In this document: positions 17,941-26,518 of the stretch, piece by piece
Layout of the letters: every line of letters begins with the position of its first letter
How positions within the stretch are numbered: position 1 is the first letter of the stretch
DNA from: Fibrisoma limi BUZ 3
Lineage (GTDB): Bacteria > Bacteroidota > Bacteroidia > Cytophagales > Spirosomataceae
NCBI RefSeq assembly: GCF_000296815.2
Contig: NZ_CAIT01000006.1
Location: forward strand, 1,804,777 to 1,868,776
DNA length: 64,000 nucleotides
Direction of reading: 5' to 3'
Translations under genes and position numbers: made by a program
The notes under the pieces: model-generated
What the model saw: the letters and a program-made list of their open reading frames with translations, nothing else
Databases searched by the model: none
What the model was told of the DNA's origin: nothing

Positions 17941-19911
17941 ATGGATAAAAAGATTCTGATTGTTGAAGATGAATTCATCATTGCCAAAGACTTGCGTCTG
18001 TTACTGGAGCGTAATGGCTACACCGTATGTGGCATCGCCAAGTCAGTGACCGAAGCGATGGACATTCTACGGGATCAGACTCCCGATTTGGTATTGCTGG
18101 ATATCCAGTTGAAAGGCAACCTGACGGGTATTGATCTGGCCCATCAACTTCAGGAAAAAGCAATTGCTTTTGTTTATCTGTCTTCCAATACGAACCAGTC
18201 CGTGCTGGAAGCGGCCAAATCGACGCATCCCTACGGATTTATCGTTAAGCCGTTTCGGGAAAAAGACGTATTAATTTCTTTGGACATTGCTCATTATCGT
18301 TATGAGCAGAATCGGGCGGTTGATCGACGGCAGCGGCAACTGCTTCAACACGCATTAGATCAACTCGTAACGGAACCCATTGGCAGCGACCAAAAACTGC
18401 TGAAAACTGGACAGGCCTTACTGCCCTACGTGCCGTTCGATTGCCTGACCGTCGGTCTGGAACAACCACTGGGAGCCGTTTCGGTGAACCGTTCTTTTTT
18501 ACGAATTGGTTATGATGAGTATCAGACGGCCGGACTGTCCGAACTGGCAGCCATAACGGGCGTAAAAGAAGGGGCCTTAACGGCTATGCAAGCCACTACG
18601 TTGGTTCCCGAAACACCAGTTCGGTTCGTTAATGACGATTTCAAACGCATCTGTCAGCAGCAACCGCTCCGGAAATTGCTGGCAACTACCTTTCGGTTGC
18701 AATCGAATATTACCCTCCCCCTCCACCTGTCTGCCGAAACAACGCTTGTCCTAGCCCTGTATAGCCGTAGTCCGGATGCTTACAAAGCCGAGCAGCTGGC
18801 GTTCCTGAGTTGTTTACAACCTGCGCTTATTGAAGTCATCCAATCAGTCGTTGCAGAAAAAAACAACGCTTTTGGCGAGCAAAACCGGCTGGATACCCAG
18901 CAAATGTCTGCATCTGCCGGGACAACACCGCTGAAAGAAATAATTGGTAACAGTCCCTCAATGGTATCGATTTTCGATCAGTTGACGCAGGTGGCTCCGT
19001 ACGAAACTTCGGTGCTTATTTTAGGCGAAAGTGGTACGGGAAAAGAACGCATTGCCCGCGCCATTCATCAGCAATCGCCCCGACATGCAAAGCCCTTAGT
19101 AGTCGTAAATTGTGGTGCGCTGCCAGCAAATCTAATTGAGTCCGAACTCTTCGGTCACGAGAAAGGCGCCTTCACCGGCGCGGTGAACCGACGCATCGGA
19201 AAGTTTGAAATGGCTAGCGAGGGGACGCTCTTTCTGGACGAGATTGGCGAGATGCCGCTGGATTTACAGGTGAAGTTACTGCGCGTTTTACAGGAAAAAC
19301 AAATCGAACGAGTGGGCGGTAAAGATCCCATCAAAATAGATGTGCGAATTTTGGCAGCCACGAACCGAAACCTGGAAAAAGAGATTGCCGAAGGTCGCTT
19401 CCGGCTAGACCTGTATTATCGCCTGAACGTATTTCCTATTGTGCTTCCGCCCCTGCGGGAAAGATGCGATGATATCAAACCACTAGCCAATCACTTTGCC
19501 CGCCAGTTCTGCCAGCAATACAATAAACCTTTTCTTGGTATCAGCGATGCGATGATGACGGAGTTGGAAAGGTGGATTTGGCCGGGTAACATCCGGGAAC
19601 TGGAAAACTGCATAGAGCAATCCGTCATTCTCCATAATGCACTGACACCCCTGGAATTAAAACGGCCGCTAGTAAGTGGGCCGTTTGTCAACGGGGGTGC
19701 GATTTCTGCTCATCAGTCGCCTAAAACCTTATTGGATGTGAAGACAATTCAGGAGCAAACCGAAAAAGATTATTTGCTCTCCATTCTGAAAGGTACCCGG
19801 GGGCGTATACGCGGACATGGTGGTGCGGCCGAAGTATTGAACCTTAAGCCAACGACATTGGAGTCACGGATGGCCAAGCTGGGCATTAAGAAAGAGGATA
19901 TTTTCGATTGA
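17941..19911 (+). CDS. sigma-54-dependent response regulator (NtrC family)
   Basis: A 656-residue cytoplasmic activator. The N-terminal receiver domain (MDKKILIVEDEF...) has Asp54 in LVLLDIQLKG as the phosphoacceptor. A middle region (about 150-320) looks GAF-like. The AAA+ domain carries the Walker A GESGTGKE (362-369) and the GAFTGA loop (409-414) needed to contact sigma-54. It also has LFLDEIGEMPLDLQVKLLRVLQ and the sensor segment WPGNIRELENCIEQ. The C-terminal Fis-type helix-turn-helix is GGAAEVLNLKPTTLESRMAKLGI. The frame is open from 17893, but homology begins at the ATG at 17941. It should be phosphorylated by the kinase just upstream and activate sigma-54 promoters, with targets unknown. 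Confidence 0.93.
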   Translation: MDKKILIVEDEFIIAKDLRLLLERNGYTVCGIAKSVTEAMDILRDQTPDLVLLDIQLKGNLTGIDLAHQLQEKAIAFVYLSSNTNQSVLEAAKSTHPYGFIVKPFREKDVLISLDIAHYRYEQNRAVDRRQRQLLQHALDQLVTEPIGSDQKLLKTGQALLPYVPFDCLTVGLEQPLGAVSVNRSFLRIGYDEYQTAGLSELAAITGVKEGALTAMQATTLVPETPVRFVNDDFKRICQQQPLRKLLATTFRLQSNITLPLHLSAETTLVLALYSRSPDAYKAEQLAFLSCLQPALIEVIQSVVAEKNNAFGEQNRLDTQQMSASAGTTPLKEIIGNSPSMVSIFDQLTQVAPYETSVLILGESGTGKERIARAIHQQSPRHAKPLVVVNCGALPANLIESELFGHEKGAFTGAVNRRIGKFEMASEGTLFLDEIGEMPLDLQVKLLRVLQEKQIERVGGKDPIKIDVRILAATNRNLEKEIAEGRFRLDLYYRLNVFPIVLPPLRERCDDIKPLANHFARQFCQQYNKPFLGISDAMMTELERWIWPGNIRELENCIEQSVILHNALTPLELKRPLVSGPFVNGGAISAHQSPKTLLDVKTIQEQTEKDYLLSILKGTRGRIRGHGGAAEVLNLKPTTLESRMAKLGIKKEDIFD

Positions 19912-20427
19912 CACTCGTAAGTGTTATTAACGGATCATTGTTTTCCTGGCAGCGACGACTGTTGAATAAGCGTCGACTGACGCGACAGACATACCTGTTT
20001 ACATAAACTCTGTTTGACCTTTCCCCAAGCAGACCGTTCATGTAAACGTAAACAACAATTTCACTGGACGTTCTCATACCGGCCCGATCAGCAGGCAGAT
20101 TTTTCTGGTTCACCTGAGGGATTACTTAAGTCAAAAAAGTTTGGCCCGATTTGGCACCCTTCCCATAACTCTCTTAATGATACATTGGTCCGCAGGATTA
20201 TTTAGCTTAATCTATGAACTATCTTCAGGTCATCCACTTGGTCCGGCTCTGAATTTTAGTACCCAGGAAAATTTGTTTTATCCTGCTACAAGCTCCCCAA
20301 TCAAGGGTAGTTGATGCCCCCCATTTTGGGTAAAGAAACGGTAGCAAAAAGCTCCAATTTTGCTACCGTCAATCTGGCGTTGTATTAACGATAACGCTGT
20401 TCGGCACCTCAACTAACTCAAGTAATT
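19912..20427. other. intergenic region with palindromic boxes
   Basis: About 515 bases with no gene. It contains a GTTTA-CA-TAAAC element near 19995 and a distal ATGTAAAC copy near 20040. Two CCCC/GGGG-like boxes lie at 20294-20308 and 20317-20331, ahead of the lipoprotein gene. A GG/GC pair at 20143-20155 resembles a sigma-54 promoter but has nine rather than ten spacer bases. Confidence 0.5.
20294..20331. promoter_or_regulatory. two adjacent CCCC/GGG boxes
   Basis: TCCCC-AATCAA-GGGT (20294-20308) and CCCC-ATTTT-GGGT (within 20317-20331) lie side by side about 100-130 bases upstream of the lipoprotein start. Each has one incomplete right half relative to the boxes at 6-21 and 11825-11840. 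A paired operator is possible; this is inference. Confidence 0.35.
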
Positions 20428-20925
20428 ATGAATCTTCCACAGTCGTTATTACGAATACTATTAACTGCCTGTTTCCTTTGGCTCGTTACTGCCTGCGAGC
20501 GTTTACCAAGCACTCTGTGGCCCATGGCTGAGAGTGAACCCGAATTTGTCAATAAAAAATGGAAAATGGCATCTTTCACACTCGATGCCCCAATCGATTT
20601 GGACGGCGACAATAAGCCCGACAGCAATCTGACCACGTTTCCAGGTGACTGCTATCAGGACGACTCAATAATCTTTCTACCAAACGGGCAAGTCATAGTC
20701 GATCTTGGTCAGCAACACTGTAACGCTGATGAACCTGCAACCAAACCAGTGTACATTTGGCGTTTCAACAAGGCTACTCATATGCTCCAGTTACGTGATG
20801 TAGCCAATCCAGACAACGTACTTAACTGGCAGGTGCTGGTCAATGAGAGCCAAAAGCTTATGGTACGCATGGATATCACGGAAGAAGGCCGGAGCATCAA
20901 AAGCAACTTAGTCCTGACGAACTGA
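20428..20925 (+). CDS. lipocalin-like lipoprotein
   Basis: A 165-residue lipoprotein. Its signal peptide ends in the lipobox LVTAC (Cys23). The mature protein has KKWKMASFTLDAPIDLDGDNKPDSN, then a strand series with a DSIIFLPNGQVIVDLGQQHCN turn and YIWRFNKATHMLQL. This is the pattern of the small lipocalin-like and DUF5004-type lipoproteins common in Bacteroidota, in which W-K near the start and a late strand pair are conserved. The cysteines in FPGDCYQDD and QQHCN may form a disulfide. The function is unknown. Confidence 0.7.
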   Translation: MNLPQSLLRILLTACFLWLVTACERLPSTLWPMAESEPEFVNKKWKMASFTLDAPIDLDGDNKPDSNLTTFPGDCYQDDSIIFLPNGQVIVDLGQQHCNADEPATKPVYIWRFNKATHMLQLRDVANPDNVLNWQVLVNESQKLMVRMDITEEGRSIKSNLVLTN

Positions 20926-20967
20926 GCTCCCCCGTTCGGCTTCATGCAATTTTAAGAAAGGTTGTGT

Positions 20968-21013
20968 CACTTCCTGGTAGGGCGGCCTATGCTTATAGCT
21001 CTACCAGGAAGTG
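20968..21013. repeat. 13-bp inverted repeat upstream of the VOC gene
   Basis: CACTTCCTGGTAG (20968-20980) and its exact complement CTACCAGGAAGTG (21001-21013) are separated by 20 bases. It lies between the lipoprotein stop and the VOC start at 21034 and is followed by CTTTTT. It may be a terminator for the lipoprotein gene or a leader hairpin of the VOC gene. Confidence 0.7.
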
Positions 21014-21033
21014 TAGCCTTCAATCGACTTTTT

Positions 21034-21753
21034 ATGAAACTACTCGAAATAAACCTGTATACTAATGATTTAGCCGGGACTCGCGCGTTTTATAGCCGCG
21101 AATTGAGCCTGCCCATCGTTAGCGAATCACCACTTCATCTGAGCTTTCAGGTCGGCTGGACCCGTTTGACGTTTTACTCCGTCAACCTGCCAATCGCGCC
21201 CTACCACTTTGGTATTAATGTGCCATATAGCTTGCTGGAAGAATGCACCTATTACTTTGCGTTCGATTACCTTCAACTTCAAGCGCCGGGACAGATCATT
21301 GCTGAATTTCCCGTCTTCCGGACGCGGGCCTGTTACTTCTACGACAACAATGGCAATCTAATCAAATTTGTTAGTCGGGCCGATTTACCGCTGGACGACC
21401 CTAACCTTACCCTAGCCGATCTGTTCCAAGGCATCTGCGAACTTGGAATCAGCACTCTAAACGTTGCCCAAACAACATCTCAGCTCCTCCAGCAATTTGG
21501 TATTAGGCAGCACCCTAACGCCAAGCCCTCACCAGATTTAAACATGCTGGGCGATGATAATGGCCTTTTTATTGTTTCGCGACTGAATAGTTCCTGGCCT
21601 TTTACCCAAGTGAAGGCAAAATTAAGTTACTCGTACACGGTGTTTCATACCGACACAAATGCTCGACTTCAAGTAATAAATAGCCATGAGCTGTATAAAC
21701 CACAACAAGAAGACATCCGTCTTCACCAAAGCATTGAATCCATTTTGTCATGA
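21034..21753 (+). CDS. VOC (glyoxalase/dioxygenase superfamily) protein
   Basis: A 239-residue protein. Its N-terminal half is a vicinal-oxygen-chelate module: LLEINLYTNDLAGTRAFYSRELSLP (first beta-alpha unit), then SFQVGWTRLTFY and RACYFYDNNGNLIKFVSR (last strands). The second half (about 130-239) repeats a similar pattern more weakly, including LGISTLNVAQTTSQLLQQFGI, as in two-module VOC proteins. Metal ligands are not obvious, so it may not be an enzyme of the glyoxalase I type. The start at 21034 (MKLLEIN) is preferred over an upstream in-frame ATG at 20962, which lies beside the inverted repeat. Confidence 0.78.
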   Translation: MKLLEINLYTNDLAGTRAFYSRELSLPIVSESPLHLSFQVGWTRLTFYSVNLPIAPYHFGINVPYSLLEECTYYFAFDYLQLQAPGQIIAEFPVFRTRACYFYDNNGNLIKFVSRADLPLDDPNLTLADLFQGICELGISTLNVAQTTSQLLQQFGIRQHPNAKPSPDLNMLGDDNGLFIVSRLNSSWPFTQVKAKLSYSYTVFHTDTNARLQVINSHELYKPQQEDIRLHQSIESILS

Positions 21754-22028
21754 AATTTACATACCATAAAGTCGCCCAAAGCTAGCAGCTACTAACCGAC
21801 TAATTACTAGAGTAAATTCATTTTTACGTTTATATACGATTTCCATTGTCTTCTATGCTTTGGATTGGGCAGTCCTTTATTTTCGCTCGGTGCGGTTCGA
21901 TTACTTCAATTTTGAATAAGGTTCCTTCGATCTTTCTTGGGGCGACATCACCGAGAATCCATAGACTTGGAAAGCGGAGCTAGTTCACTCGTTTGTGTGT
22001 TGTGGTTCCCGGAGAAATACTATATATT

Positions 22029-23102
22029 ATGCCTGACTTGCCTACGTTAAATAACCCAGAAAAGATCGAGATTTATCGAAATTCAGGCTTGATCATATCA
22101 GTAAGTCGGCAGATAGATCCGGCAGCGGTTACTCTGTTAAAGCGTACAATTTACGGTACATCTGGCGTACGTTATCAGCATACGAATCAGGAGACAAAAA
22201 TCCGTAGTTTACAGAATCCATTGTTCTTCCATCTTTATCGGTTAGGACAACTGATTGGGACGTACTGCCTAGTAGAGCGCCCGCTTGATATTGACTCACA
22301 GTTAATTACCGCGTTTTACGGACGCTATCTATCCATCGACGAGAACCACGTTAGCAATGGATACGGTCGGCTGATGAAAGAACAGGCCGTTGCCTTTGTC
22401 GAGCAGTGCACCCAACCTCCTATCCTGTTTTATTCTTACATTGAAGCGAAAAACACCCGTTCGATCGCAATTTCCCGACAGCAGGGCTTTGAGTCCATCG
22501 CTACGTTAAACACTTATTTTTTTCGGCGTTTTTCACCTCAAAAAAGTCCAGGATTGGTTGTAGCATCCGCCGAAGAATTGCCTGAGATACGTTCCCTATT
22601 AAATCAATTTTATCAACAGCATACCTTCAAAACCTTCGACAATATCGGCTACAACCAGCACTACTTCGTGCTGAAAGAGTCGGGGCAGATCGTAGCTGGG
22701 GTGCAGGCCAATCCAATTTGCTGGCGTTTTCATCAGATCGCTGGTATCAGAGGCTGGATGTTTATGAACATATTACCTCGCTTCGGGTTGACTCGTAGGT
22801 TTTTCAATCCGACTCAGAACTGTTTTCTGGTATTGGAAGGGATCTATTTTGAAGAAGGCCGCCCCAACCTGCTACCTGTTTTATTGGAAAGCGTACTTGC
22901 TCACTTTGGGCAGCATTCGGCCATGTGCGAAATTGACCAGTCCGATCCGTTGGTTCCTGTCCTCATAAGTAAAGCTATGGGCTTTCTCAGTGGGTTTGAA
23001 AAAGATGTAGCCACCCACGTATTTATCAAAGCGGTTGGTGTTTCGGAGCAGAGACTACTCACCTTAAAACCGCTCTACACATCCTGCTTTGATTATACCT
23101 AG
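22029..23102 (+). CDS. GNAT-like acetyltransferase with two domains
   Basis: A 357-residue cytosolic protein. The first half has a GNAT-like core: HLYRLGQLIGTYCLVERPL, then FYGRYLSIDENHVSNGYGRLMKEQAVAF, in which NGYGRLM is the acetyl-CoA pyrophosphate-binding turn. ILFYSYIEAKNTRSIAISRQQGFESI is the C-terminal N-x-x-S...GF motif. The second half (about 180-350) has a similar layout with a degenerate core and may be a non-catalytic GNAT copy. The substrate is unknown. The ATG at 22029 (MPDLPTLNN) is favoured over the frame opening at 21993. The preceding gap (21754-22028) shows no gene. Confidence 0.72.
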   Translation: MPDLPTLNNPEKIEIYRNSGLIISVSRQIDPAAVTLLKRTIYGTSGVRYQHTNQETKIRSLQNPLFFHLYRLGQLIGTYCLVERPLDIDSQLITAFYGRYLSIDENHVSNGYGRLMKEQAVAFVEQCTQPPILFYSYIEAKNTRSIAISRQQGFESIATLNTYFFRRFSPQKSPGLVVASAEELPEIRSLLNQFYQQHTFKTFDNIGYNQHYFVLKESGQIVAGVQANPICWRFHQIAGIRGWMFMNILPRFGLTRRFFNPTQNCFLVLEGIYFEEGRPNLLPVLLESVLAHFGQHSAMCEIDQSDPLVPVLISKAMGFLSGFEKDVATHVFIKAVGVSEQRLLTLKPLYTSCFDYT

Positions 23103-23188
23103 ATTAGGTGGTTATATCGATACGGCTGAGGTCTAAGTCGTAGCATGCACAAGTGGACAACTAAAGTTGAAAAACTTCTGTTACCTTT

Positions 23189-23761
23189 ATGCAAACTTTC
23201 AGTATTATGGCAACCCGCACTTCATCGGGGTGGGGCTTCCCTACCAATGACCTAATCCTGTTGGCTCGCCAGAAGCTTTCCCGAGACCGCATTGATCAAG
23301 TGGCCCTGTTGGCGGGGTTGACCAAAAAAGAGATGGCTCAAATACTAGGCGTTACCGAGCGCAATCTCTATAACCAGCATCCGGGTAGTTTATCAGTACC
23401 CCTGTCGGAACGATTGCTGATTCTGGAGAAGCTCTTTGAGCATGGCCTGGCCGTGTTCGATGGCCAGCAGATCCCTTTCCAGGATTGGTTACGCACGCCG
23501 TTAGCTGAACTGGCGACACCTGAAGTTGGCTTCCCAGGTCCTACGGCAGCTTATACGCCTATACCCATTGACCAAATGGGCACCAAACAGGGGCCGGTTA
23601 GTCTGTCTGCGGCTGCTTCAACCCGTCGTCAACGGGCAGCTCAAGCGCCCAAAGAGTCGGGCCGTTCTTTTCCGACCCCTTTATCCTTGTTGGATACCAT
23701 CACCGGATGTAAACTGGTTGATAACGTCTTTATTCGTATTGAAGCTGGCGTGTTCAGTTAA
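23189..23761 (+). CDS. Xre/MbcA/ParS-type antitoxin with long linker
   Basis: A 190-residue antitoxin of the DUF2384 group. The N-terminal Xre-like helix-turn-helix region is LTKKEMAQILGVTERNLYNQ (about 46-65). It is followed by LSERLLILEKLFEHGLAVFDG. The toxin-binding C-terminus is PLSLLDTITGCKLVDNVFIRIEAGVFS. Between the two, residues about 115-162 are a low-complexity linker rich in Pro, Ala, Gln and Ser, longer than in usual members, where the two parts are nearly continuous. The stop at 23761 directly abuts the toxin GTG start, so translation is coupled. It should bind and neutralise the RES toxin and repress the operon. A second in-frame ATG lies at 23207. Confidence 0.87.
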   Translation: MQTFSIMATRTSSGWGFPTNDLILLARQKLSRDRIDQVALLAGLTKKEMAQILGVTERNLYNQHPGSLSVPLSERLLILEKLFEHGLAVFDGQQIPFQDWLRTPLAELATPEVGFPGPTAAYTPIPIDQMGTKQGPVSLSAAASTRRQRAAQAPKESGRSFPTPLSLLDTITGCKLVDNVFIRIEAGVFS

Positions 23762-24238
23762 GTGAACGTCTATCGCATTCTCAAAGAGCCCTACTGGGAT
23801 GATCCCTTGTCGGTCATCGGAGCCGACATAGCCGGCGGGCGGTGGAACCCACCAGGACGAGGCATTCTTTATACGGCTACCTCCCCTGAGCTGGCTTTAT
23901 TAGAAACGTTGGTGCACTTTCCTAAGGTCATCTATGAGCAACTGCCCCGGCTGCGGGTGTTTACCTTGGAAGTGCCCGATGGAGAGGTCCGCTGGATCTA
24001 TGCCGACCTGTTGCCCGATGAGTGGGCTGAGCCAACGGCTTTACCCTTGACCCAAACCATCTTCGCCGAGTGGCTCGAGCAACCGGCGGATCTGGGTTTA
24101 GGCGTGCCTTCGGCTGTGGTAGACATCTCCTACAATGTGCTATTGCACCCTCAACACTCTCTTTACCAAACGATTCAGGTTGTCGATGAGCATGACCTGA
24201 CACTTGATCGCCGGTTGTGGAACATACCTAATCCATGA
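23762..24238 (+). CDS. RES-domain toxin (NAD+-targeting)
   Basis: A 158-residue RES-domain protein that starts with GTG immediately after the antitoxin stop. The residues that define the fold and active site are in place: Arg5 (VYRI), GGRWNPPG (25-32), Tyr37, Glu48 (SPELALLE), Ser117 (GVPSAVV) and Asn125 (SYN). RES toxins such as MbcT and those of the Xre-RES family break down NAD+ and halt growth unless bound by the Xre antitoxin. There is no truncation and no frameshift, so the toxin is probably functional. The GTG start directly at the antitoxin stop fits tight coupling. Confidence 0.9.
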   Translation: MNVYRILKEPYWDDPLSVIGADIAGGRWNPPGRGILYTATSPELALLETLVHFPKVIYEQLPRLRVFTLEVPDGEVRWIYADLLPDEWAEPTALPLTQTIFAEWLEQPADLGLGVPSAVVDISYNVLLHPQHSLYQTIQVVDEHDLTLDRRLWNIPNP

Positions 24239-24357
24239 ACCGCATACCGTTGTTTTCTTAAAAAGTTTTGTGCTGAAAGATTGAGCTATTTCATTAATAC
24301 AGTGTGCCGAGGCTCTCAATCACCAAATTCTTTTGCTAGGTTGCTTAGGCTACTGGC

Positions 24358-26349
24358 TTACCTACGCAGATACTCAGAAGGGGTCTGGCTATAAAACTCC
24401 TTGAAGACCTTGGTAAAGTAGGAAGGTGATTCGAAGCCGACCCGGTAGGCCGTCTCCGACGCGTTGTAACCTGCCTGCAGCAGGTCGATAGATCGCCGAA
24501 GCCGGTACTGCCGGATGACATCGTGGGGAGATAGTTGCAGCAGGGTTTGAAGCTTACGGTGCAGCTTCCGGCGGCTCATGGATAGCTCCCCGGCCAGCCA
24601 CTCAACGTTTAAGGTTGAGTCATCCAAATGGGCTTCCAGATACTCATAAAGCTGACGAAGGAATGGGTCCTCCACCTTTTGCAAGGGCTCGGGTGATGTA
24701 TGAGTGGGAGCCTGGGCGAGCTGCCGGCGGTAGGATTCCCGTAGGTTAGCCTGACGGGTCAGCAGGTTTCGCAACCGCAATCGCAGTTCATTCATGCTGA
24801 ATGGCTTGGTGAGGAATTCATCAGCCCCTAAAGCCAATCCTTTCAATCGACTCGTTGACTCCAGCTCAGCCGTCAAGACCACGACCGGAATGTGGCTTGT
24901 CTCGATATCCACCCGTAACTGTTCGATGAGCTCGTAGCCATCCATCCGGGGCATCATCAAATCAGTAATAATCAAGTCGGGTAGTTCATCTCTGGCCAGC
25001 AGCAAGCCTTCATATCCGTTGGCCGCCGAGCGAATCCGGTAGTGCATCGCCAACTCAGTGACGATGAACTCACGCAGTTCCGCGTTGTCTTCCACCAACA
25101 GCAGCAAGGGGGTTGTTTCTGCCAGGGAACTGGCCGTTTCGGGAACAGAAACGCTATGAACGCTGGGTGGATCAGCTACTGAAAAAACCCTATCAGCCAA
25201 TAGAGATACCGCAGGCGGGAAGGTAAGCGGTTGTGTTGGCTGGTCGAGGGGAGCACGTGGCAAAGGAATCTCGACCATAAACCGAGTTCCGGGTCCTATT
25301 TCCTGGGCGTACACGTGGGCGCTTCCTCCCAGCCGGGTAGATAGTTCCCGCACCAGCGCCAGGCCAATGCCCGTGCCCTCGTAGGCCCGGTTGCGGGCGG
25401 AGTCAACCTGGTAAAATCGGTTGAAGATGTGCGGCAGTTTGTCGGGCGCAATGCCAATGCCGGTGTCGCTGACCTGGAGTTGGACCCCAGTCGACGTGTG
25501 GGTGAGGGAAACGGTAATCTGACCGGTGTCGGTAAACTTGATGGCATTGGACAGCAGGTTGTAGAGTATTTTTGCCCACTTGTCCGTATCAAACAGATAA
25601 GTGCCCGCCGGCAGGTCGGTTTGGTAGGTCAGCGCCAGCTGTTTAATGTCAGTAGACGGCCGGAACAGATCCACCATCTGGCCGACAAAACTTGGCAGGT
25701 CGCCTACTTCATAAACAACTTCCATCTGCTCGGCTTCCAGCTTGTTGATGTCCAGGAGTTGATTGATCAGCCGCAGGAGTTGGCGGGCGTTGCGCTGTAC
25801 GGTAGCCAGCTGCTGTTGGTGCGTTGCAGTTAAGTCAGCGGTTTCGAGCAGGTTGTCCAGGGGCGAAATGATCAGCGAAAGCGGGGTGCGGAGTTCATGG
25901 GTGATGTTAGCGAAGAAGCGCGTTTTCATGTCGTCCATGGCTTTGAGATGGGCCGTTTCCCGCTGCTGGGCTACCGAGCGAATAGTCTTCTCCAGAGTCT
26001 TTTGGAGATCCCGGAAATTAATGGGTTTGGTCAGGAAGTCGAAAGCGCCCTCGTTCATGGCCGTACGGATATTACTCATATCTCCATAGGCGGTAATAAT
26101 GACCGTACGCAGGATGGGGTTAATGGTGGGCACTTTGGTCAGCAGGCTTAGCCCATCGATGCCGGGCATGTTGATGTCGCTTAGGAAGATGTCCAGGTCG
26201 GGGTGCTGCTCTAGGGCGGCCAATGCCTGGGTACCATCGGTAACAAAAATGAACTCGTAGGTGTGGTCAAGAATTTGCCGACGAAACTGTTGCCGAAAAA
26301 GATCTTCGAGATCTTCTTCGTCGTCAGCCAGCAGAATTTTTATTGCCAT
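24358..26349 (-). CDS. cytoplasmic hybrid kinase: REC-HisKA-HATPase-REC-AraC
   Basis: A 663-residue one-protein signalling chain. The N-terminal receiver has Asp58 (DIFLSDINMPG). A HisKA domain follows, with His151 in ANITHELRTPLS. The HATPase domain has the N-box LLSNAIKFTD, then SDTGIGIAPDKLPHIFNRFYQ and GTGIGLALVREL. A second receiver has LIITDLMMPRMDGYE. The AraC-type DNA-binding domain ends the protein (MSRRKLHRKLQTLLQLSP... ETAYRVGFESPSYFTKVFKEFY). It has no membrane segment or periplasmic sensor, unlike the classic hybrids of this phylum, so input must come through the first receiver. The ATG at 26349 is chosen because the receiver begins there; a promoter match lies 45 bases upstream. 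Confidence 0.92.
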   Translation of the reverse strand: MAIKILLADDEEDLEDLFRQQFRRQILDHTYEFIFVTDGTQALAALEQHPDLDIFLSDINMPGIDGLSLLTKVPTINPILRTVIITAYGDMSNIRTAMNEGAFDFLTKPINFRDLQKTLEKTIRSVAQQRETAHLKAMDDMKTRFFANITHELRTPLSLIISPLDNLLETADLTATHQQQLATVQRNARQLLRLINQLLDINKLEAEQMEVVYEVGDLPSFVGQMVDLFRPSTDIKQLALTYQTDLPAGTYLFDTDKWAKILYNLLSNAIKFTDTGQITVSLTHTSTGVQLQVSDTGIGIAPDKLPHIFNRFYQVDSARNRAYEGTGIGLALVRELSTRLGGSAHVYAQEIGPGTRFMVEIPLPRAPLDQPTQPLTFPPAVSLLADRVFSVADPPSVHSVSVPETASSLAETTPLLLLVEDNAELREFIVTELAMHYRIRSAANGYEGLLLARDELPDLIITDLMMPRMDGYELIEQLRVDIETSHIPVVVLTAELESTSRLKGLALGADEFLTKPFSMNELRLRLRNLLTRQANLRESYRRQLAQAPTHTSPEPLQKVEDPFLRQLYEYLEAHLDDSTLNVEWLAGELSMSRRKLHRKLQTLLQLSPHDVIRQYRLRRSIDLLQAGYNASETAYRVGFESPSYFTKVFKEFYSQTPSEYLRR

Positions 26350-26393
26350 GGGCCGATGTGGACTTTTTGATTGGTTATCAGAACTGTACCAAG

Positions 26394-26426
26394 CAAAAAT
26401 AGGCGAATCCCTCACATTGTCGCAAT
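26394..26426 (-). promoter_or_regulatory. Bacteroidota-type promoter for the REC-AraC hybrid gene
   Basis: On the minus strand, TATTTTTG (26394-26401) matches the TAnnTTTG -7 element exactly. ATTG (26423-26426) lies 21 bases upstream as the -33 element. The start codon is 45 bases downstream. This matches the known Bacteroidota sigma factor consensus. Confidence 0.6.
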
Positions 26427-26518
26427 ATCAACTGCGAATACGTGCACCCGGCAATACTAGTATTTTTCATTGCCAACCGGCTTGACTAACTGAATCAAGC
26501 CATGCTCTCTGGTATGGA

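Noticed and set aside
19994-20046. GTTTACAT ... ATGTAAAC inverted pair
   Set aside because: The eight-base arms are about 35 bases apart in A/T-rich DNA, and chance occurrence is likely; noted only within the intergenic entry.
20143-20155. Possible sigma-54 promoter (TGGCCCG...GGC) after the NtrC-type regulator
   Set aside because: The GG and GC are separated by nine rather than ten bases, and the element is far from the next start.
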